Assembly (NCBI RefSeq): GCF_019059575.1
Contig: NW_024882906.1
Span: 97,197 to 161,196 of the forward strand
Length of the DNA: 64,000 bases
Direction of reading: 5' to 3'
Source: Amphibalanus amphitrite
Taxonomy: Eukaryota; Arthropoda; Thecostraca; Balanomorpha; Balanidae
The notes under the pieces were generated by a model. That model was not told the DNA's origin and searched no databases. It saw only the letters and a list, made by a program, of their open reading frames with translations. Made by a program: the position numbers and the translations under genes. This document shows positions 1-11,288 of the stretch, in pieces (positions within the stretch are counted from its first letter, which is position 1; each line of letters begins with the position of its first letter).

Positions 1-95
1 CCGCCGCTCCTGCGACCCTACTGGCCCGTCCACAGCCGACTTGCTGTTGATGACGGGCTGGTGAGTGCGGCTGCCGGCTGGTTATTCCCCGGCGG

Positions 96-1237
96 ATGCG
101 AGCCGCAGTGCTGGCCGAGCTGCACGCCAGCCACCAGGGAAAAGAAAAAACAAAGAGCCGCGCTCGTCAGATCGTATTCTGGCCGGGCCTCAACAACGAC
201 ATTGACAATGTCACGAGGAGCTGCCAGGCGTGCCAGCGCGAGCTGCCCTCCCAGCCGCAGGAGACATACAGACCGCGTGAGGCACCGAGCCGGCCGTTCC
301 AGCACCCCTGCACGGACTTTTTCGAGCACGCCGGCCGCCACTACCTGCTCGCCGTCGACCCGCTGTCGGGGTGGCAGTTCGTGCGCCCCCTCGGCTCGAC
401 CGCCACAGCTGCCCAGCTGATTCGCGAGATGCGGGGCATATTCTGCATCTGCGGCGTGCCCGAGGTGCTGTGGTCGGACGGCGGGCTGCAGTACACCTCG
501 CGCGCCTTCGCTACATTTCTTCGAGAGTGGGGAGTGCAGCACCGCACCTCGTCGCCGCACTACCCGCAGTCGAACGGGCGCGCGGAGGCCGGTACGCGGC
601 CAAACTGATTCGCCGCGTCTGGAACCAGCGGACCGCCTCAGTGGACCAAGACGCCTGGGTGCGCGGTACCCTCCAGTACCGAAACACACCGGGACCGGAC
701 GGCCGGTCACCAGCCCAGATCGTGTTCGGTCACCCGGTGCGCGACATGATTCCGGCCCATCGGCGCTCGTTCGCGCCCTGTTGGCAGCGCGCCGCCGACG
801 AGGCCGACGCCGTCGCCGCCGAACTACGAGAAGACGCACGAGAGCGCTACGACCGGCGCGCCACCGACCTGGGCGACCTGCGAGTCGGCAGTCAGGTGGC
901 CGTCCAGGACCCGGCCAGCAAACGATGGGACCGGCACGGCGTCATCGCAGCGGTGGGCCCGCACCGCCGCTACTACGTGCGCCTGCCGAGCGGCCGCGTG
1001 TTCACGCGAAACCGACGGTTCCTGCGCCGGCGCTACGGCCACGCGGCGCCGGACAGCCCGCCTCCGTCGCGCGCCGCGGGCTCACAGGGCGGCGAACCGC
1101 CCGCCGCGCCGCCGCCGCCGCCGCCGCCGGCCCCGTCTCCGGCGCCCCCGCGCCGCTCGGAGCGCAGCCGGCGCCGACCCTCTCGGCTCATTGAGACGTG
1201 TCGGCTCACTCGCACCGGCAGAGGGGTGGGGGAGTGA
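96..1237 (+). pseudogene. Ty3/gypsy integrase remnant (pol 3' end), frameshifted
   Basis: This is the C-terminal part of a retrotransposon pol polyprotein, the integrase that inserts element cDNA. The reading frame from 96 carries an H-H-C-C zinc-binding region (LHASHQG, then CQACQ) followed by a DDE core with D in CTDFF, D in WSDGG and E in GRAEA. Near 590 the frame shifts, and the second frame (371-1237) continues the core and the C-terminal chromatin/DNA-binding region (RVGSQV, RRYYVRLPSG). It ends in a proline-arginine tail. A purine-rich run just after the stop (about 1236-1256) could be a polypurine tract. Protease, RT and RNase H would lie left of the window. The frameshift makes it a dead copy. 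The family call is secure; the exact clade is not. Confidence 0.85.
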
Positions 1238-1690
1238 GGAGAGAAGGAGAGAGCCGTGATTCGCGCGTGTGTGCGCACCGAGCTGAACCGCGACCAAGTG
1301 AGTCGTGGTCGGCGTGCGTGTTGTGTTGCGTGTTTTTAAAAGAGCCCTCAGTGTCTGGCTTTATTTGTATGTGCCCACACTGCCCAGATGTTCGGCCACC
1401 GTGAGAGCGTTTCTCGTCATTGAATCGGATTGTTTGTTTGTTTGTTTTGTTGGGTTAGGCCCTTTCGGTCGACAAGACCATTGCAGAGCCGGAAGGATGA
1501 TAGGAATTAGGGGGAGACATTGGTCTGGGCAGGCACCCTAGTGAGTCGCCGAGGCTGAACCCGTCCAGAGGACAGGCCACCCAGCCCCAAGGCACTCACT
1601 GCACCCGGCTACGGGGTGCGCTCCCTCAGGAGCAGCGGTGCCGCTCCAAGGGAGCAGCCCGCATGAGATAAAGTTGCCTGTCCAGCCCGG
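1238..1690. other. Downstream flank of the gypsy remnant, possible LTR, no gene seen
   Basis: This would be the place for a 3' LTR of the preceding gypsy copy. A T/G-rich stretch near 1425-1450 and TG-start candidates exist, but no second LTR copy is present in the window, so the ends cannot be defined. No supported coding sequence was found. Confidence 0.3.
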
Positions 1691-1704
1691 ACAAGGGTGT
1701 AACT

Positions 1705-3290
1705 TTGTATACTTTCGAGGTCCCATGTGGGACCCCAATGCGAACATTTGGGACCCCAATTGTCATTTAGGGACCCCAATAGTGGAGGCCCCCAAGACGC
1801 ACCAGCCACTACAAATGGAGGTGCGATGTTCATATAGAAGGTTCTCTGTATAAATAGGAGGCCCCTTAGATAAATAGGAGGCCCTGTTGGACATATGGGA
1901 GGCCCCCTGGTTAAATATGAGGCCCCCTGAACAAGTAGGAGGCCCCCTGAACAAGTAGGAGGCCCCCCGGAAAACAGGAGGCCCCCTGGAGAAATAGGAG
2001 GCTCTCTGGACAAGCAGGAGGCCTCCTGGACAAATAAGAGGCCCCTAGACAAATCGGAGGCCCTCTGTACAAATAAGAAGCTCTCTGAACAAATAGGAGG
2101 CCCCATGGACAAGTCAGAGGCCCTCTGTACAAATAGGAGGCCCCCTGCAAAAATAGGAGGCCCCCTGGACAAATAGGAGACCCTAGACCTAGACAAACAG
2201 GAGGCCCCTTTCACAAAAGGAGCCCTGGACAAATAGAAGGCCCCTTTCACAAAAGGAGGCCCCCTGGACAATTAGGAGGCCCCCTGGACAAATAGGAGGC
2301 CCCCTGGACGAATAGAAGGCCCCTGGATAAATAGGAGGCCCCCTGAACAAGAAGGAGGCCCCCTGGATAAAGAGGAGGCCCCCTAAAAACAGGAGCCCTC
2401 TGGATAATAGGAGGCCGCTTGGAGAATAGGAGGCTTCTTTAACCAAAAGGAGGCCCCCTGGACAAATAGGAGGCCCCCTGAACAAGTAGGAGGCCCGTTG
2501 GACAAATAAGAGACCTCTTAGACAAATAGGAGGCCCCCTAGAAAAATAGCAGGCCCCTTGAACAAATAGGAGGCCCCCTGGACAAATAGGAGGCCCCCTG
2601 TACAAATAGGGGACCTCTTGAACAAAAAGGAGGTCCCATGGACAAGTAGGAGCTAGAGGCCCTCTGTACGAATAAGAGGAGCCCTGGACAAATAGAAGGC
2701 TCCCTAAACAAAAAGGAGGCCCTTCAAAAAAGGAGGCCCCTGGACAAGTAGGAGACCCCTGCACAAATATGAGACCCCTGTTCGAATAAAAGACCCCTGG
2801 ATAAATAGGAGGCCCCTGGACAAATAGGAGGCCCCTGAACACGTAGGAGGCCCCCTGGATAAAGAGAAAGCCCCTGGAAAATAGAAGCCCCTGGATAAAT
2901 GGGGACCTTCTGGAGAAACAGGAGACCTCCTGGACAAATAGGAGGCCCCCTAGACGAATAGGAGGCCCCCTGGACAAATAGAAGGCTCGCTAAACAAAAA
3001 GGAGGCTCAAAAAAGGAGGCCCCTGGACAAGTAGGAGACCCCTGCACAAATATGAGACCCCTGGTCGAATAAAAGACCTCTGGATAAATAGGAGGCCCCC
3101 TAGACAAATAGGAGGCCCTCTGTAACAGTAGGAGGTTCTCTGTACGTACAAATAGGAGAACGGCGCTCGACATGTAGAAGCTCAGCTGTATGTACAAAAA
3201 GGAGGCTCTCTGTGCAAGTAGTCGAAGTAGGAGGCTCTCTGTACTGTACCTACAAATAAAAGGCTCCCTGGGCAACTTAGATGCTACACA
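1705..3290. repeat. 20-bp minisatellite, AGGAGGCCCCCTGGACAAAT type
   Basis: From about 1850 the sequence is a long array of variant 20-bp units with consensus AGGAGGCCCCCTGGACAAAT. It is preceded (1705-1790) by three units of the form GGGACCCCAAT. The minus strand reads as long open frames of G-L-L-F-V-Q-G-A-S repeats because few units create stops; this is a by-product of the repeat and not a gene. A block near 2698-2830 recurs near 2984-3100, giving a higher-order period of about 286 bp. Confidence 0.92.
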
Positions 3291-3373
3291 AATCTGAGGT
3301 CACCTATATAAAGCGGGACTCTGTTGGAGTACCTGTTTGAATAAATTATTGTCCTGATATTCAAATTATTTAA

Positions 3374-4924
3374 TCCTCGCCCGCACATGGGGGGGGGGCA
3401 GTGGTTGTCACTCCCCCCCCCTCCCCAAGGTAGTTTTTCTGCTCTGCGCTCAACATTTTGATTGCTAGAAGCCGGATGTTTCGTATAGCTGCTTCTCTAT
3501 CCTTTCTTAGCGTCCACTGAAAATTTCAAGTTTCTATGGTTTTTTGGTTTCGGAGATACTGATATGACCTTATTCTTCAGGTGATGTCATAGCCCAAATG
3601 ACAAATACCCAATACCTATCTTGCGTTGGCTATGGGTCTTGTGAGCTTTTGACACTTTGATTTCGGCCTTTTTGCCAGTCTTACCTCCCACCTATCATGG
3701 AACATGTTGTTCGATGATGTAGAGATGCCAGGGTCAGGGTCAAGGTCAACCTAGGTCGTCTAAAATATTGCGTTTTAGGCAAGTTGAATTTACTTTCGTG
3801 AAGTTTCATTGACTGTATTTTTGGTAAAACCTTCTCAGTTCATGATCTCATGTAATATGGACACATTCACAATCGGTGCAAACATCAGTATACACACAGA
3901 CACGCACAGACATACAAACACATATCATTGACCTTGACCTAACTTGACCTGAAATGACCACAGCCAGCAAAAACCTAGTCGGATAGTGTGACAAAGAGGT
4001 TCTAGCTGGCTTGGCACCACAATACGGCAGCGTCATCGGTATATGATGAGCAGCACACGTGATATTCCAACGGGCAACGGTGAGCCCAAACAGCAACATT
4101 CTTTAGTTTGACCTGACCTGGAAGGTCAATGACTGACCTGATGAGATAAAATTTGGTATCATTGGATTCGTCTCTTCCCAAAGAATCTGTTGCTCTTGAC
4201 CGCGAAGCTTAAAATCTTGTAAGAAAAAATTGTGGTGATGTAGAATAAAATACCTACACAAGCAGCGGACCAACCCATCATATACCGATGACGCTGCCGT
4301 ATTAGTGCCAAGCCAGCTAGAACAGCTCTTTGTCACACTATCCGACTAATTTGCTGGCTGTGGTCATTTCATGTCAAGTTAGGTCAAGGTCAATGATATG
4401 TGTTTGTATGTCTGTGTATGTCTGTGTATGTACTGATGTGTGCACAGATTGGTTTGTGTTTCCCTATTACATGATATCATGAACTGAGAAGCTTTTACTA
4501 AACATGCAGTCAAAGAAACTTCACGAAAAGTAAATTCAGCTTGTCTAAAACGCAATAGTTTTAGATGACCTAGGTTGACCTTGACCCTGACCCTGACATC
4601 TGTACATCGCAAAACAACATGTTCAATGATAGGTGGGAGGTAAGACTGGCAAAAAAAGCCGAAATCAGGGTGTCAAAAGCTCACAAGGCCCATAGCCAAC
4701 GCAAGATATTGGGTATTCGTTATTTAGGGCATGACATGACCTGAAGAACAAGGTCATATCTCCAAACCCAAAAGCCACAGAAGCTTGAAATTTTCAATAG
4801 ACGCTGAGAAAAGATAGAAAAGCAGTTATACAAAAAAATCAGGTTTCTACCTTTAAAAATGTTCAGTGTAGAGCAGAAAAACTAAATTGGGGGTGGCAAC
4901 CATCCCCCCAGGTGCGGGCGAGGG
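3374..4924. mobile_element. Family A foldback element (copy 1), TTAA-flanked
   Basis: This is a non-coding element bounded by TTAA at 3370-3373 and 4925-4928. The ends are inverted: TCCTCGCCCGCACATGG on the left and the complement, GTGCGGGCGAGG, on the right. The inverted arms are very long (roughly 3374-4060 against 4270-4924), so the whole element can fold back around a short centre. Just inside the ends are G-run/C-run hairpins. The interior carries many AGGTCA/TGACCT hexamers. No transposase is encoded. TTAA targets suggest mobilisation by a piggyBac-like transposase, which is an inference. Confidence 0.82.
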
Positions 4925-4928
4925 TTAA

Positions 4929-5139
4929 CCCTCACACTTTCTGGGGTCGACTAGATTCGTTGTGCAATGCTGTGCCGTTAAATTTTTTTTTTCTATAATA
5001 ACGGCATTTTGTTTTATTGTCGAAATTGAAAAAGCCAGAAATTTTCGTCGATTTCGGACGCCGCGGGGGATATTTACATACAATGTCACCCTGCTGGCCT
5101 GGATCCACCAGTAGGGTCAGGTGACCTACCATTTCTTTA
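4929..5139. other. Spacer between TTAA elements
   Basis: About 210 bp of AT-rich sequence between family A and family B copies. It holds a T-run near 4982-4991 and no supported gene. Confidence 0.5.
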
Positions 5140-5143
5140 TTAA

Positions 5144-6035
5144 AACCCTCGCCGGCACAGGCCATTTTGCGTCCTTCGACGGCACAAGGGGGGGGGGGGT
5201 TGGTACGACCCCCCCCCCCTCGCGTTTGGCCCCTGATCGAGCTAGAGCTTCGCGGAAAAAACGAGCGTGTTGCCCGTCACGAGACGAAGCCGATGATACC
5301 CAATTTTAAGGTCCTAAGTCATCGGGTGACCTTCCAGGTCAGGTCAATGACCCGAAAACCGGGAAAATCGGGACCTGTTAGAAAGTCGTAAAGTGTGACT
5401 GACGGGTTTTCCGGGGTGCTGATCACGAATATCGTGTTAGTTTTGAGCACACATGATGTCTTTAAGCATTTAGACCACGTCGGGTCAGGTCAGTTCAGGT
5501 CAACTGGTAGGGGTCGTGACGGGTATTCGTAATACGTGTCAGCCGCCTCCGACAGCTTCGTAACATGTTACGAAGGCACCAAAACTACTTCGTAAATGTT
5601 CAAATGATTGCTAAATTCGAATGCAGCTCCAAAAACTAGCCTAGAAACGTTTAAAACTCGAAAAGTGAACCGAGGTCACCAAAGGTCAATGACCTGACCT
5701 GACCTTCAGGTGAACTTGACAGCCACCCTAATGTATGGGAGCGACATCAAATCACATGTTTGAACGTTTGAAACCACAAAAAGCTTGCAAACGCGCGGCT
5801 AATGTTAGCCGACATACGCCGAATCGCGATTCCGGCCAAACATGGTCTCGGAAAAGAGGTCGCAGGTTAAAGGTCATTGGGGTCAGGGTCATGAAATTTT
5901 CAGGGTAGGTGTAAAATTGATCAATGCGAGGGTACTGAAAGTTTCGTCGCGATCAGCCGCTTTTTACGCGAGTTATTCGCGAAAAACCTTAAGGGGGGGT
6001 TGCATCAACCTCCCCCCCCCCTGTGCCGGCGAGGG
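5144..6035. mobile_element. Family B element (copy 1), TTAA-flanked
   Basis: TTAA lies at 5140-5143 and 6036-6039. The terminal inverted repeats are AACCCTCGCCGGCACAGG and its complement. A G-run/C-run hairpin lies inside each end (5189-5219 and 5994-6021). The interior is non-coding and holds many nuclear-receptor-like half-sites, including an exact AGGTCAATGACCT palindrome at 5683-5695. This intact copy is the reference that shows where later elements entered copy 2 (37801-43442). Confidence 0.85.
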
Positions 6036-6039
6036 TTAA

Positions 6040-6300
6040 TATTAAAAAAAAAAAATAGATCATGGCATCCGAGCTGTGACGAAAAATAAGTGACCTAAAT
6101 CCGATGAGAAAACTGGATTTGGGGGTACCCTAAGTTTGGCTTCTGAGCCTCTGGTCCCCCAGTGAAAATTTCTTAGAGGAGGCCCTGGCGTGGTTCGTAA
6201 ATTACCACTTCCGCAATTGGAGGCCCCTAATTGCTTGGAGGCCCCCACTAAATGGAGGCCCCCTTGGACGTTTGGGACCCCAATGGTGATGTCAAAGTTT
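6040..6300. repeat. Dispersed repeat with GGAGGCCCCC units
   Basis: A segment at about 6075-6133 recurs in inverse orientation at about 44537-44597. After it come GGAGGCCCCC-type units and GGGACCCCAAT, the same units that open the 1.7-3.3 kb minisatellite, so the two loci are related. Confidence 0.65.
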
Positions 6301-6399
6301 CACCCATGCTGGTGCCGTCCGGTTTTGGACGGACGGATCTGCGGAGGGCGGAGTCTTCAGGCGCAGGGCGGGAGCCGTGCTGGTCTGGCTGGACGAAGA

Positions 6400-6910
6400 G
6401 GCCGAGGAACTGCGGGCCCCGGCCAGTGACGTACCCAAGGGGGGGCCACGGGGGCCATGGCCCCTCCTGAGCGCCGAAGGCGCTCAGGGGGCCCCTCAGG
6501 CCCCGGTATATTTTTTCAAACACTGGATCAAAGTTTCATTTGTGTGCCCCTGTTTACCCGAGGGGCCCCTGATGACCCGATGGCCCCTGCAGTCATCCGA
6601 GGGCCCCCGGTTTCCTGGGCCCCTGGTCGCCTAGGGGGCCCCTGGTAGCCGGGGCCTGGTCGCATGGGGCCCCTGATTGCCTGGGGTCCCTAGCCTAGGG
6701 GGCCCTGGTAGCCGGGGGGCCTGGTCGCATGGGGGCCTGGTCGCATGGGGGCCTCTGGTCGCATGGGGCCCATGATCGCCTGGGGCCCCTAGTCGCCAAG
6801 GGGGCCCCTGGTAGCGGGGGCCTGGTCGCATGGGGGCCCCTGGTTGCCTGGGGGCCCCTGGTCGCCTGGGCGGGCTGGGGGGCCCGGGTGACCTAAGGGC
6901 CCCTTCGGAA
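6400..6910. repeat. GC-rich minisatellite, GGGGCCCCTGGTCGC type
   Basis: Irregular tandem units of about 15-25 bp built on GGGGCCCCTGG, with TCGC, TAGC or TTGC variants; clearest at 6560-6905. Long open frames on both strands (Pro/Gly/Arg-rich) are explained by base composition. No gene is supported. Confidence 0.85.
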
Positions 6911-7744
6911 GCAGGTGGCCCCCTCCTGGGCGAAATCCTGGGTACGTGCCTGGCCCCGGCCGGAGAGCTGTGCTATAGCAACCGCGCGGAGATGGAGGCG
7001 CTGTTGACCGGTCCGGAGACCCTACTCGGAAGAGACAGAGACCAGGACCTGCGGTCCGTACCTATCTGCTAACTGTGCGGTGGAGCTGGTGTAGTGCAGC
7101 ATCTTTGGATGGATAGCTGCATTTCACGATTGAATAGTTGTTACTTTTCAGTGCGGGTAGCGTGACGAACAATGTGGTAGCTGTTGGCCACTTCTGCGGC
7201 CGCTGCTATTCCATACTCGAAGGCAGGCGCGCTGTTTGGCTGGGCCCGCCAGAATGTTCCCATTAGGTGTCGAGGACAAAGCGAGTATATTCATGTTCTT
7301 TTAATGCACAGAGGTCCGTTATATATTTGCGTGAAGTTTTATTTTTAGTTGACGATTGCGTAGGGCAGATTCATCTTCTCTCTTTCATTTTTTTTTTTTG
7401 GCCACTTTTGCGTTCATCTTTGTTATAAGTGTCCTGGTCCGTGTCCTGGTCCGGCTTGATGGTCATCTTTATTCGTATTGTATTTTATATTACGAACATG
7501 CCGGTGATCAATGCAATACACTTTTTGTTAATAATGCTGCCTTAGCCCTGATCCTTTTTGGTATGTCTTGATTGTACGACTACGATAGTGATCTTTCCTA
7601 ACCAGAATATGCAGGTAACCAATTTAAATGCTGCCAAAATTTTGTCATTACGTGATATATCTAAAGAAAATCAAGCTCCTGAACGACGTAACCGGAAACT
7701 CAATAGGACATGGAATTTTGTGAAGCAAAACTACAGAAGTAAGG
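6911..7744. other. Unassigned sequence between repeats
   Basis: A GC-rich part up to about 7260, then AT-rich sequence. An open frame on the plus strand from about 7558 runs into the following transposon, so at most its first 60 residues are older than that insertion. They include a basic stretch (ERRNRKLNRTW) but match nothing I recognise. No gene is called. Confidence 0.4.
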
Positions 7745-8400
7745 CTGGCTACGCCAGGGGCGTCGCCGACGGGGGGGTCGGGGGGGTCGTGACCCCCCCA
7801 CTCTTGAAAACTGGGGGTGTCGACCCCCCCACTTTTTGCGATGCTGAGTATGCTTTTTTAGCTTTTATGTCAGTGAAGCAGGCGTCAGCAACACCAACAA
7901 ATACATCAGATTCAAAATCGCTTCAAGAGTTCCCTAAAGTCAATTAGCCAATTACCTAAAGGTCAATTAGCTGTGGGCGGGGAACACCAGCACAACAATG
8001 TTTGTAAGTAGCCCCCATCCTTGTACCTTTTTACCCCTCAAAGGATTGGACGCGCCAAAACTGCCCCGAGCGTTCGTCTGATCGTTTTTAAAAAATGGTC
8101 GCAGTCGATTCGTCGGATCAGTACCTAACTACAAAACTACAAGCTAGCCTCAGCCCCATGGCTACCGTCACAACTAGCTGTACAGTGCACATGTAGGGGA
8201 AAGGGAGTCAGATGGAACCGTCTCGGGCTTTCGCAAAGAAGTCGCGCAAAAAGGAGCCGATTGCAACAAAACTTCCGGTGCGCTCGAGTTAATCACCTAC
8301 TTAAAATAAATCGATATCCCTGATTCAAATAAAGATGACCTTAGTTCACTTTTAAGCGATAGTAGAAATCGTAGTAATAGAATGCTTGTAGCAGTAATCA

Positions 8401-8516
8401 TTTGTATATACGTATTTCGGACCGGTTTCAGTGCATTCCAGCATCATCATCAGCGATAAAATCACATAAAACAAACACTTATCGTTTCACTTACATCGTT
8501 AGCAATTCGAATTCGC
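8401..8516 (-). repeat. Inverted flank of the Penelope-like fragment (left arm)
   Basis: This arm is the reverse complement of 9231-9346 over about 115 bp with almost no mismatch. Penelope-like elements often carry terminal repeats (pseudo-LTRs) in direct or inverted arrangement, which fits this pair around the GIY-YIG remnant. Confidence 0.85.
8420..8453 (-). ncRNA. Candidate hammerhead ribozyme core (left arm)
   Basis: Read on the minus strand it has CTGATGA, a short stem II, GAAA, then a CCGGTC cleavage-type site after a very short helix III. It is the exact inverse of the right-arm motif. Hammerhead motifs with minimal helix III are known in Penelope-like terminal repeats. The fold was not computed. 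Confidence 0.45.
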
Positions 8517-8639
8517 ATTAACATCATAGTTCGTGACACATTTTTCAAATCTTCCTTGAAAAGCGATACACGACAAAAGTACATCACATGCATAACACTT
8601 TGGTGTACTCCATACAAGAATGAGCGCCCACTGTTTGTA

Positions 8640-9203
8640 CTAAGTAACTACATAGAGGGGTACTGCTGAGAACTTATTATTCAGAGCAGGTTTGTTCTCA
8701 TGAATGTGCAAAGATTCCAGCAGCCGTAGGTCAACATCTATACTACTTCTGGCAATGATAGTAAAATCAGCGATGGTTACAGGTGAATCACAGGTCTGTT
8801 TGTGATCGCGTATAGAAGACTGTCTGGGAGTTAAAGCCATTTCTCCAGTTCGGTCAGAAACCCCAAGGTGTTGCGCTACTCTGGTTTTAAGTCGGACATG
8901 GGTGGAACCGATGTACGCCTCCCCACACGAGGAGCAACAATATTTATAGACAACACCAGAGCGGCAGGCCTTGGGGACTCTATCCTTGAAATGGAAAAAT
9001 GAGCCGACAGTTAATGTGTTACGGAGAACAATTCTGGGGTCAAGATACGGATAATAGTTAGACAGTAGATCAACCATTTCTTTTTGCATACCCAGGGACT
9101 GTTCACCAAAGTAGGGAAGTACAAAATATCTTTTGAGTTTTGGCACGTTGAAGAGGGGTAGCGTGTTAGAGTATTTCTGGTTTAAGAAATTCTTGATGCA
9201 CAA
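8640..9203 (-). pseudogene. Penelope-like element, C-terminal GIY-YIG endonuclease fragment
   Basis: About 187 codons encode the end of a Penelope-like polyprotein, whose GIY-YIG nuclease nicks target DNA for retrotransposition. Visible motifs are VVYKYCC followed by AYIGST (the GIY-YIG pair), a C-C-x2-C cluster between them, the conserved Arg in LKTRVAQH, the catalytic Glu in LLESLHIHE and the final NKPALN. The upstream linker (residues about 1-80) is typical, but the reverse transcriptase is absent, so the copy is 5'-truncated. It sits between two inverted 115-bp arms. Family assignment is confident. Confidence 0.85.
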
Positions 9204-9230
9204 GTTGACAAGGTAGGCGGGAAACCCATT

Positions 9231-9346
9231 GTGAATTCGAATTGCTAACGATGTAAGTGAAACGATAAGTGTTTGTTTTATGTGATTTTATCGCTGATGA
9301 TGATGCTGGAATGCACTGAAACCGGTCCGAAATACGTATATACAAA
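9231..9346 (+). repeat. Inverted flank of the Penelope-like fragment (right arm)
   Basis: The inverse partner of 8401-8516. It begins right beside the start of the GIY-YIG reading frame and ends at CGTATATACAAA. Confidence 0.85.
9294..9327 (+). ncRNA. Candidate hammerhead ribozyme core (right arm)
   Basis: CTGATGA at 9294-9300, a weak stem II with TGC/GCA pairing at 9304-9306 and 9313-9315, GAAA at 9318-9321, then CCGGTC with the expected cleavage after 9327. Helix III would be only ACC/GGT, as in dimer-forming Penelope ribozymes. The call rests on motif order only. Confidence 0.45.
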
Positions 9347-10948
9347 TAGTTCACTTTTTCATAACGTGCTTTTAATCGATAGGGTAGTTTTTGGAGCTGA
9401 TTTTGAACTTAGCGCCCATCTGAACATTTAAGAAGTAGTTGTGTTGCTTATTCATATAACATGCTAGGAAGCAATCGGTGGTGGTCATCCACTACTAGGT
9501 ACTGGTCGATCTGACCTGACCTGATCTACCCCAAATGCATGGAGTCATCATCTTCGTTCAAAACTAAGATAACATTCGTAATCAGAACCTCGAAAAACCA
9601 TCACAACTTACATTCGTTAAGTTCTAGCAGGTCCCGAGTTTCTCTACTTATTGGCGATGACCTGAGTCCTGAGATGACCCGAAAACTTGTAAATGGGTAT
9701 CATCGGCTTTCTCTCGTCACGGGCAGCATGCTCTTTTTTCCGCAAACCTGTAGATCGATCAGGGGTCGAAAGCATGCCTCAGCGTTAGTTTAGTATACGT
9801 TATACCTTAGCGACTGGGAAACCACCAATAGAAGGGCTACAGTGAAGCAGAAAACTATTCGATAGCTCTTTTAACGCTCTTTCGCTAGCTTCGCGTTAGA
9901 TTTCATCTCAGGTCTATGTTTGGCCCATAAGAATGCAAACAGCTAACTGGACAGATTCTGCCGAAACATCTGCTTTGCAATAACTTTCGATTCCGTGAAT
10001 TTGTATGGTATGTACATTGTACATATGTTGTCTTGTCATCACCGTCTTGATCTCTTTGAGACGCGTCACATGAGTTAAAATTTAACCATTCAGAATTAGC
10101 GTTAAAACGACCTCAGGTCAACGTTATGTCCTGATCGAAAAAGGACCTCCTGCTGCATATAAATGGATCCGTGTTGTTGAGCTGAACAGTGAACACCTTC
10201 CAGGTGCTGTCTGTCATCGCTCTACCGCGTCTTCGTCAAAAGTTGTAGAAAAAAAAATGCTGGTGGCCATCGATGGACATTTCCACTAATGACCTTTCGA
10301 GTCATCACTCGCCATAAGTTGCACCCTGTCCCTGGCAATGATGAGCTGATTTGTCATGGCTCCAAAGATATTTTGCGTTTCTGACGAACTTTTTCAAAGC
10401 AGGAGGCATTCGTGCTTTTTCTAATTTCTCATTATTTTCTAATGATGAGGTCACGTATTTGACCCATGCCTTCAGATCATAGATGTAAATCCTCAGTTAG
10501 AATCATGAATTGCTGACACGTATAACTCCATACATTAGGTACCTATACAGTGTACCAAATTTCGAAGTTATGGGAGAAAAGCTACAAGAATGGCGAGAGG
10601 GGAAAGTTTTTATAGAGGTATACCGTATAACTGAACTTGACATGGCGACCTGACCTTAAGTGACCAGTGATAATTTTTACGCAAGTGATGTAGGTAGGTG
10701 TACCTACCTAATAGGTTATACCAAATTTGGCGGCGCTGCGCGCCGATTTGTTACACACGCACACACACACATACGCACGTACAAAACTGGGAAGTGTGGC
10801 AAAAAAAAAACACCCCTACCCATCGGGTGAAGACTAGAAACCCGACCCCCCCCCACTCAAAAATCCGTGGCGACGCCCCTGGGCTACGCCATAATCAAGT
10901 GAGATATGTCTAGCCTTTCTTCAGCCGCCAAGGCTTCGACAGACTATC

Positions 10949-11085
10949 CCCGGGTTCGGTGTCTCTCGGACTACGAAGATTCTACGTTGTCCGGCCAATC
11001 CCGTTTAAGGTCAGCGGGGCCTTGGCTGTGGTTATGTATGGAACGGGATTGGCCGTCCGAGAGACTCCGAACCTGGGGTATGTTG
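10949..11085. repeat. Short inverted repeat
   Basis: The left arm (about 10949-11005, GGTTCGGTGTCTCTCGGAC, then CCGGCCAATCCCG) is complementary to 11040-11080 (CGGGATTGGCCG, then TCCGAGAGACTCCGAACC). It looks like a small foldback repeat. Confidence 0.6.
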
Positions 11086-11288
11086 CAGCACAGCCATGTC
11101 GCCCGGTGTCGTCGCAAGCTGCCCCACTCGACGAGAAAAATAAACCGTCCCGTGTCCCGTCCTAGGCTATGACTAGGCTTGGCTAGGTGGCAGCACAATC
11201 GCGCCGGCAGGGGGCAGTGCCACAACCAGCCGACTGATATTTCCGTGTGTCGTCAGAACCGGTGCCTCCCTGCGGCCGTCCGACTGAC

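Larger units (their letters stand above)
7745..10889. mobile_element. Composite TIR element, CAGGGGCGTCGCC ends
   Basis: The left end (about 7748-7830) and the right end (about 10835-10887) are inverted copies: GGCTACGCCAGGGGCGTCG, a G-run/C-run block and GTCGACCCCCC on the left, and GGCGACGCCCCTGGGCTACG on the right. Between them lie a Penelope-like fragment, a decayed inverse family B segment (about 9480-9785, with the conserved CCGATGATACCCA complement) and a short CA microsatellite near 10754. No transposase was seen. It could instead be two separate copies facing each other. Confidence 0.55.

Noticed and set aside
1609..3275. Long minus-strand frames rich in G-L-L-F-V-Q-G
   Set aside because: They translate the 20-bp minisatellite; three frames show similar peptides and there is no gene structure.
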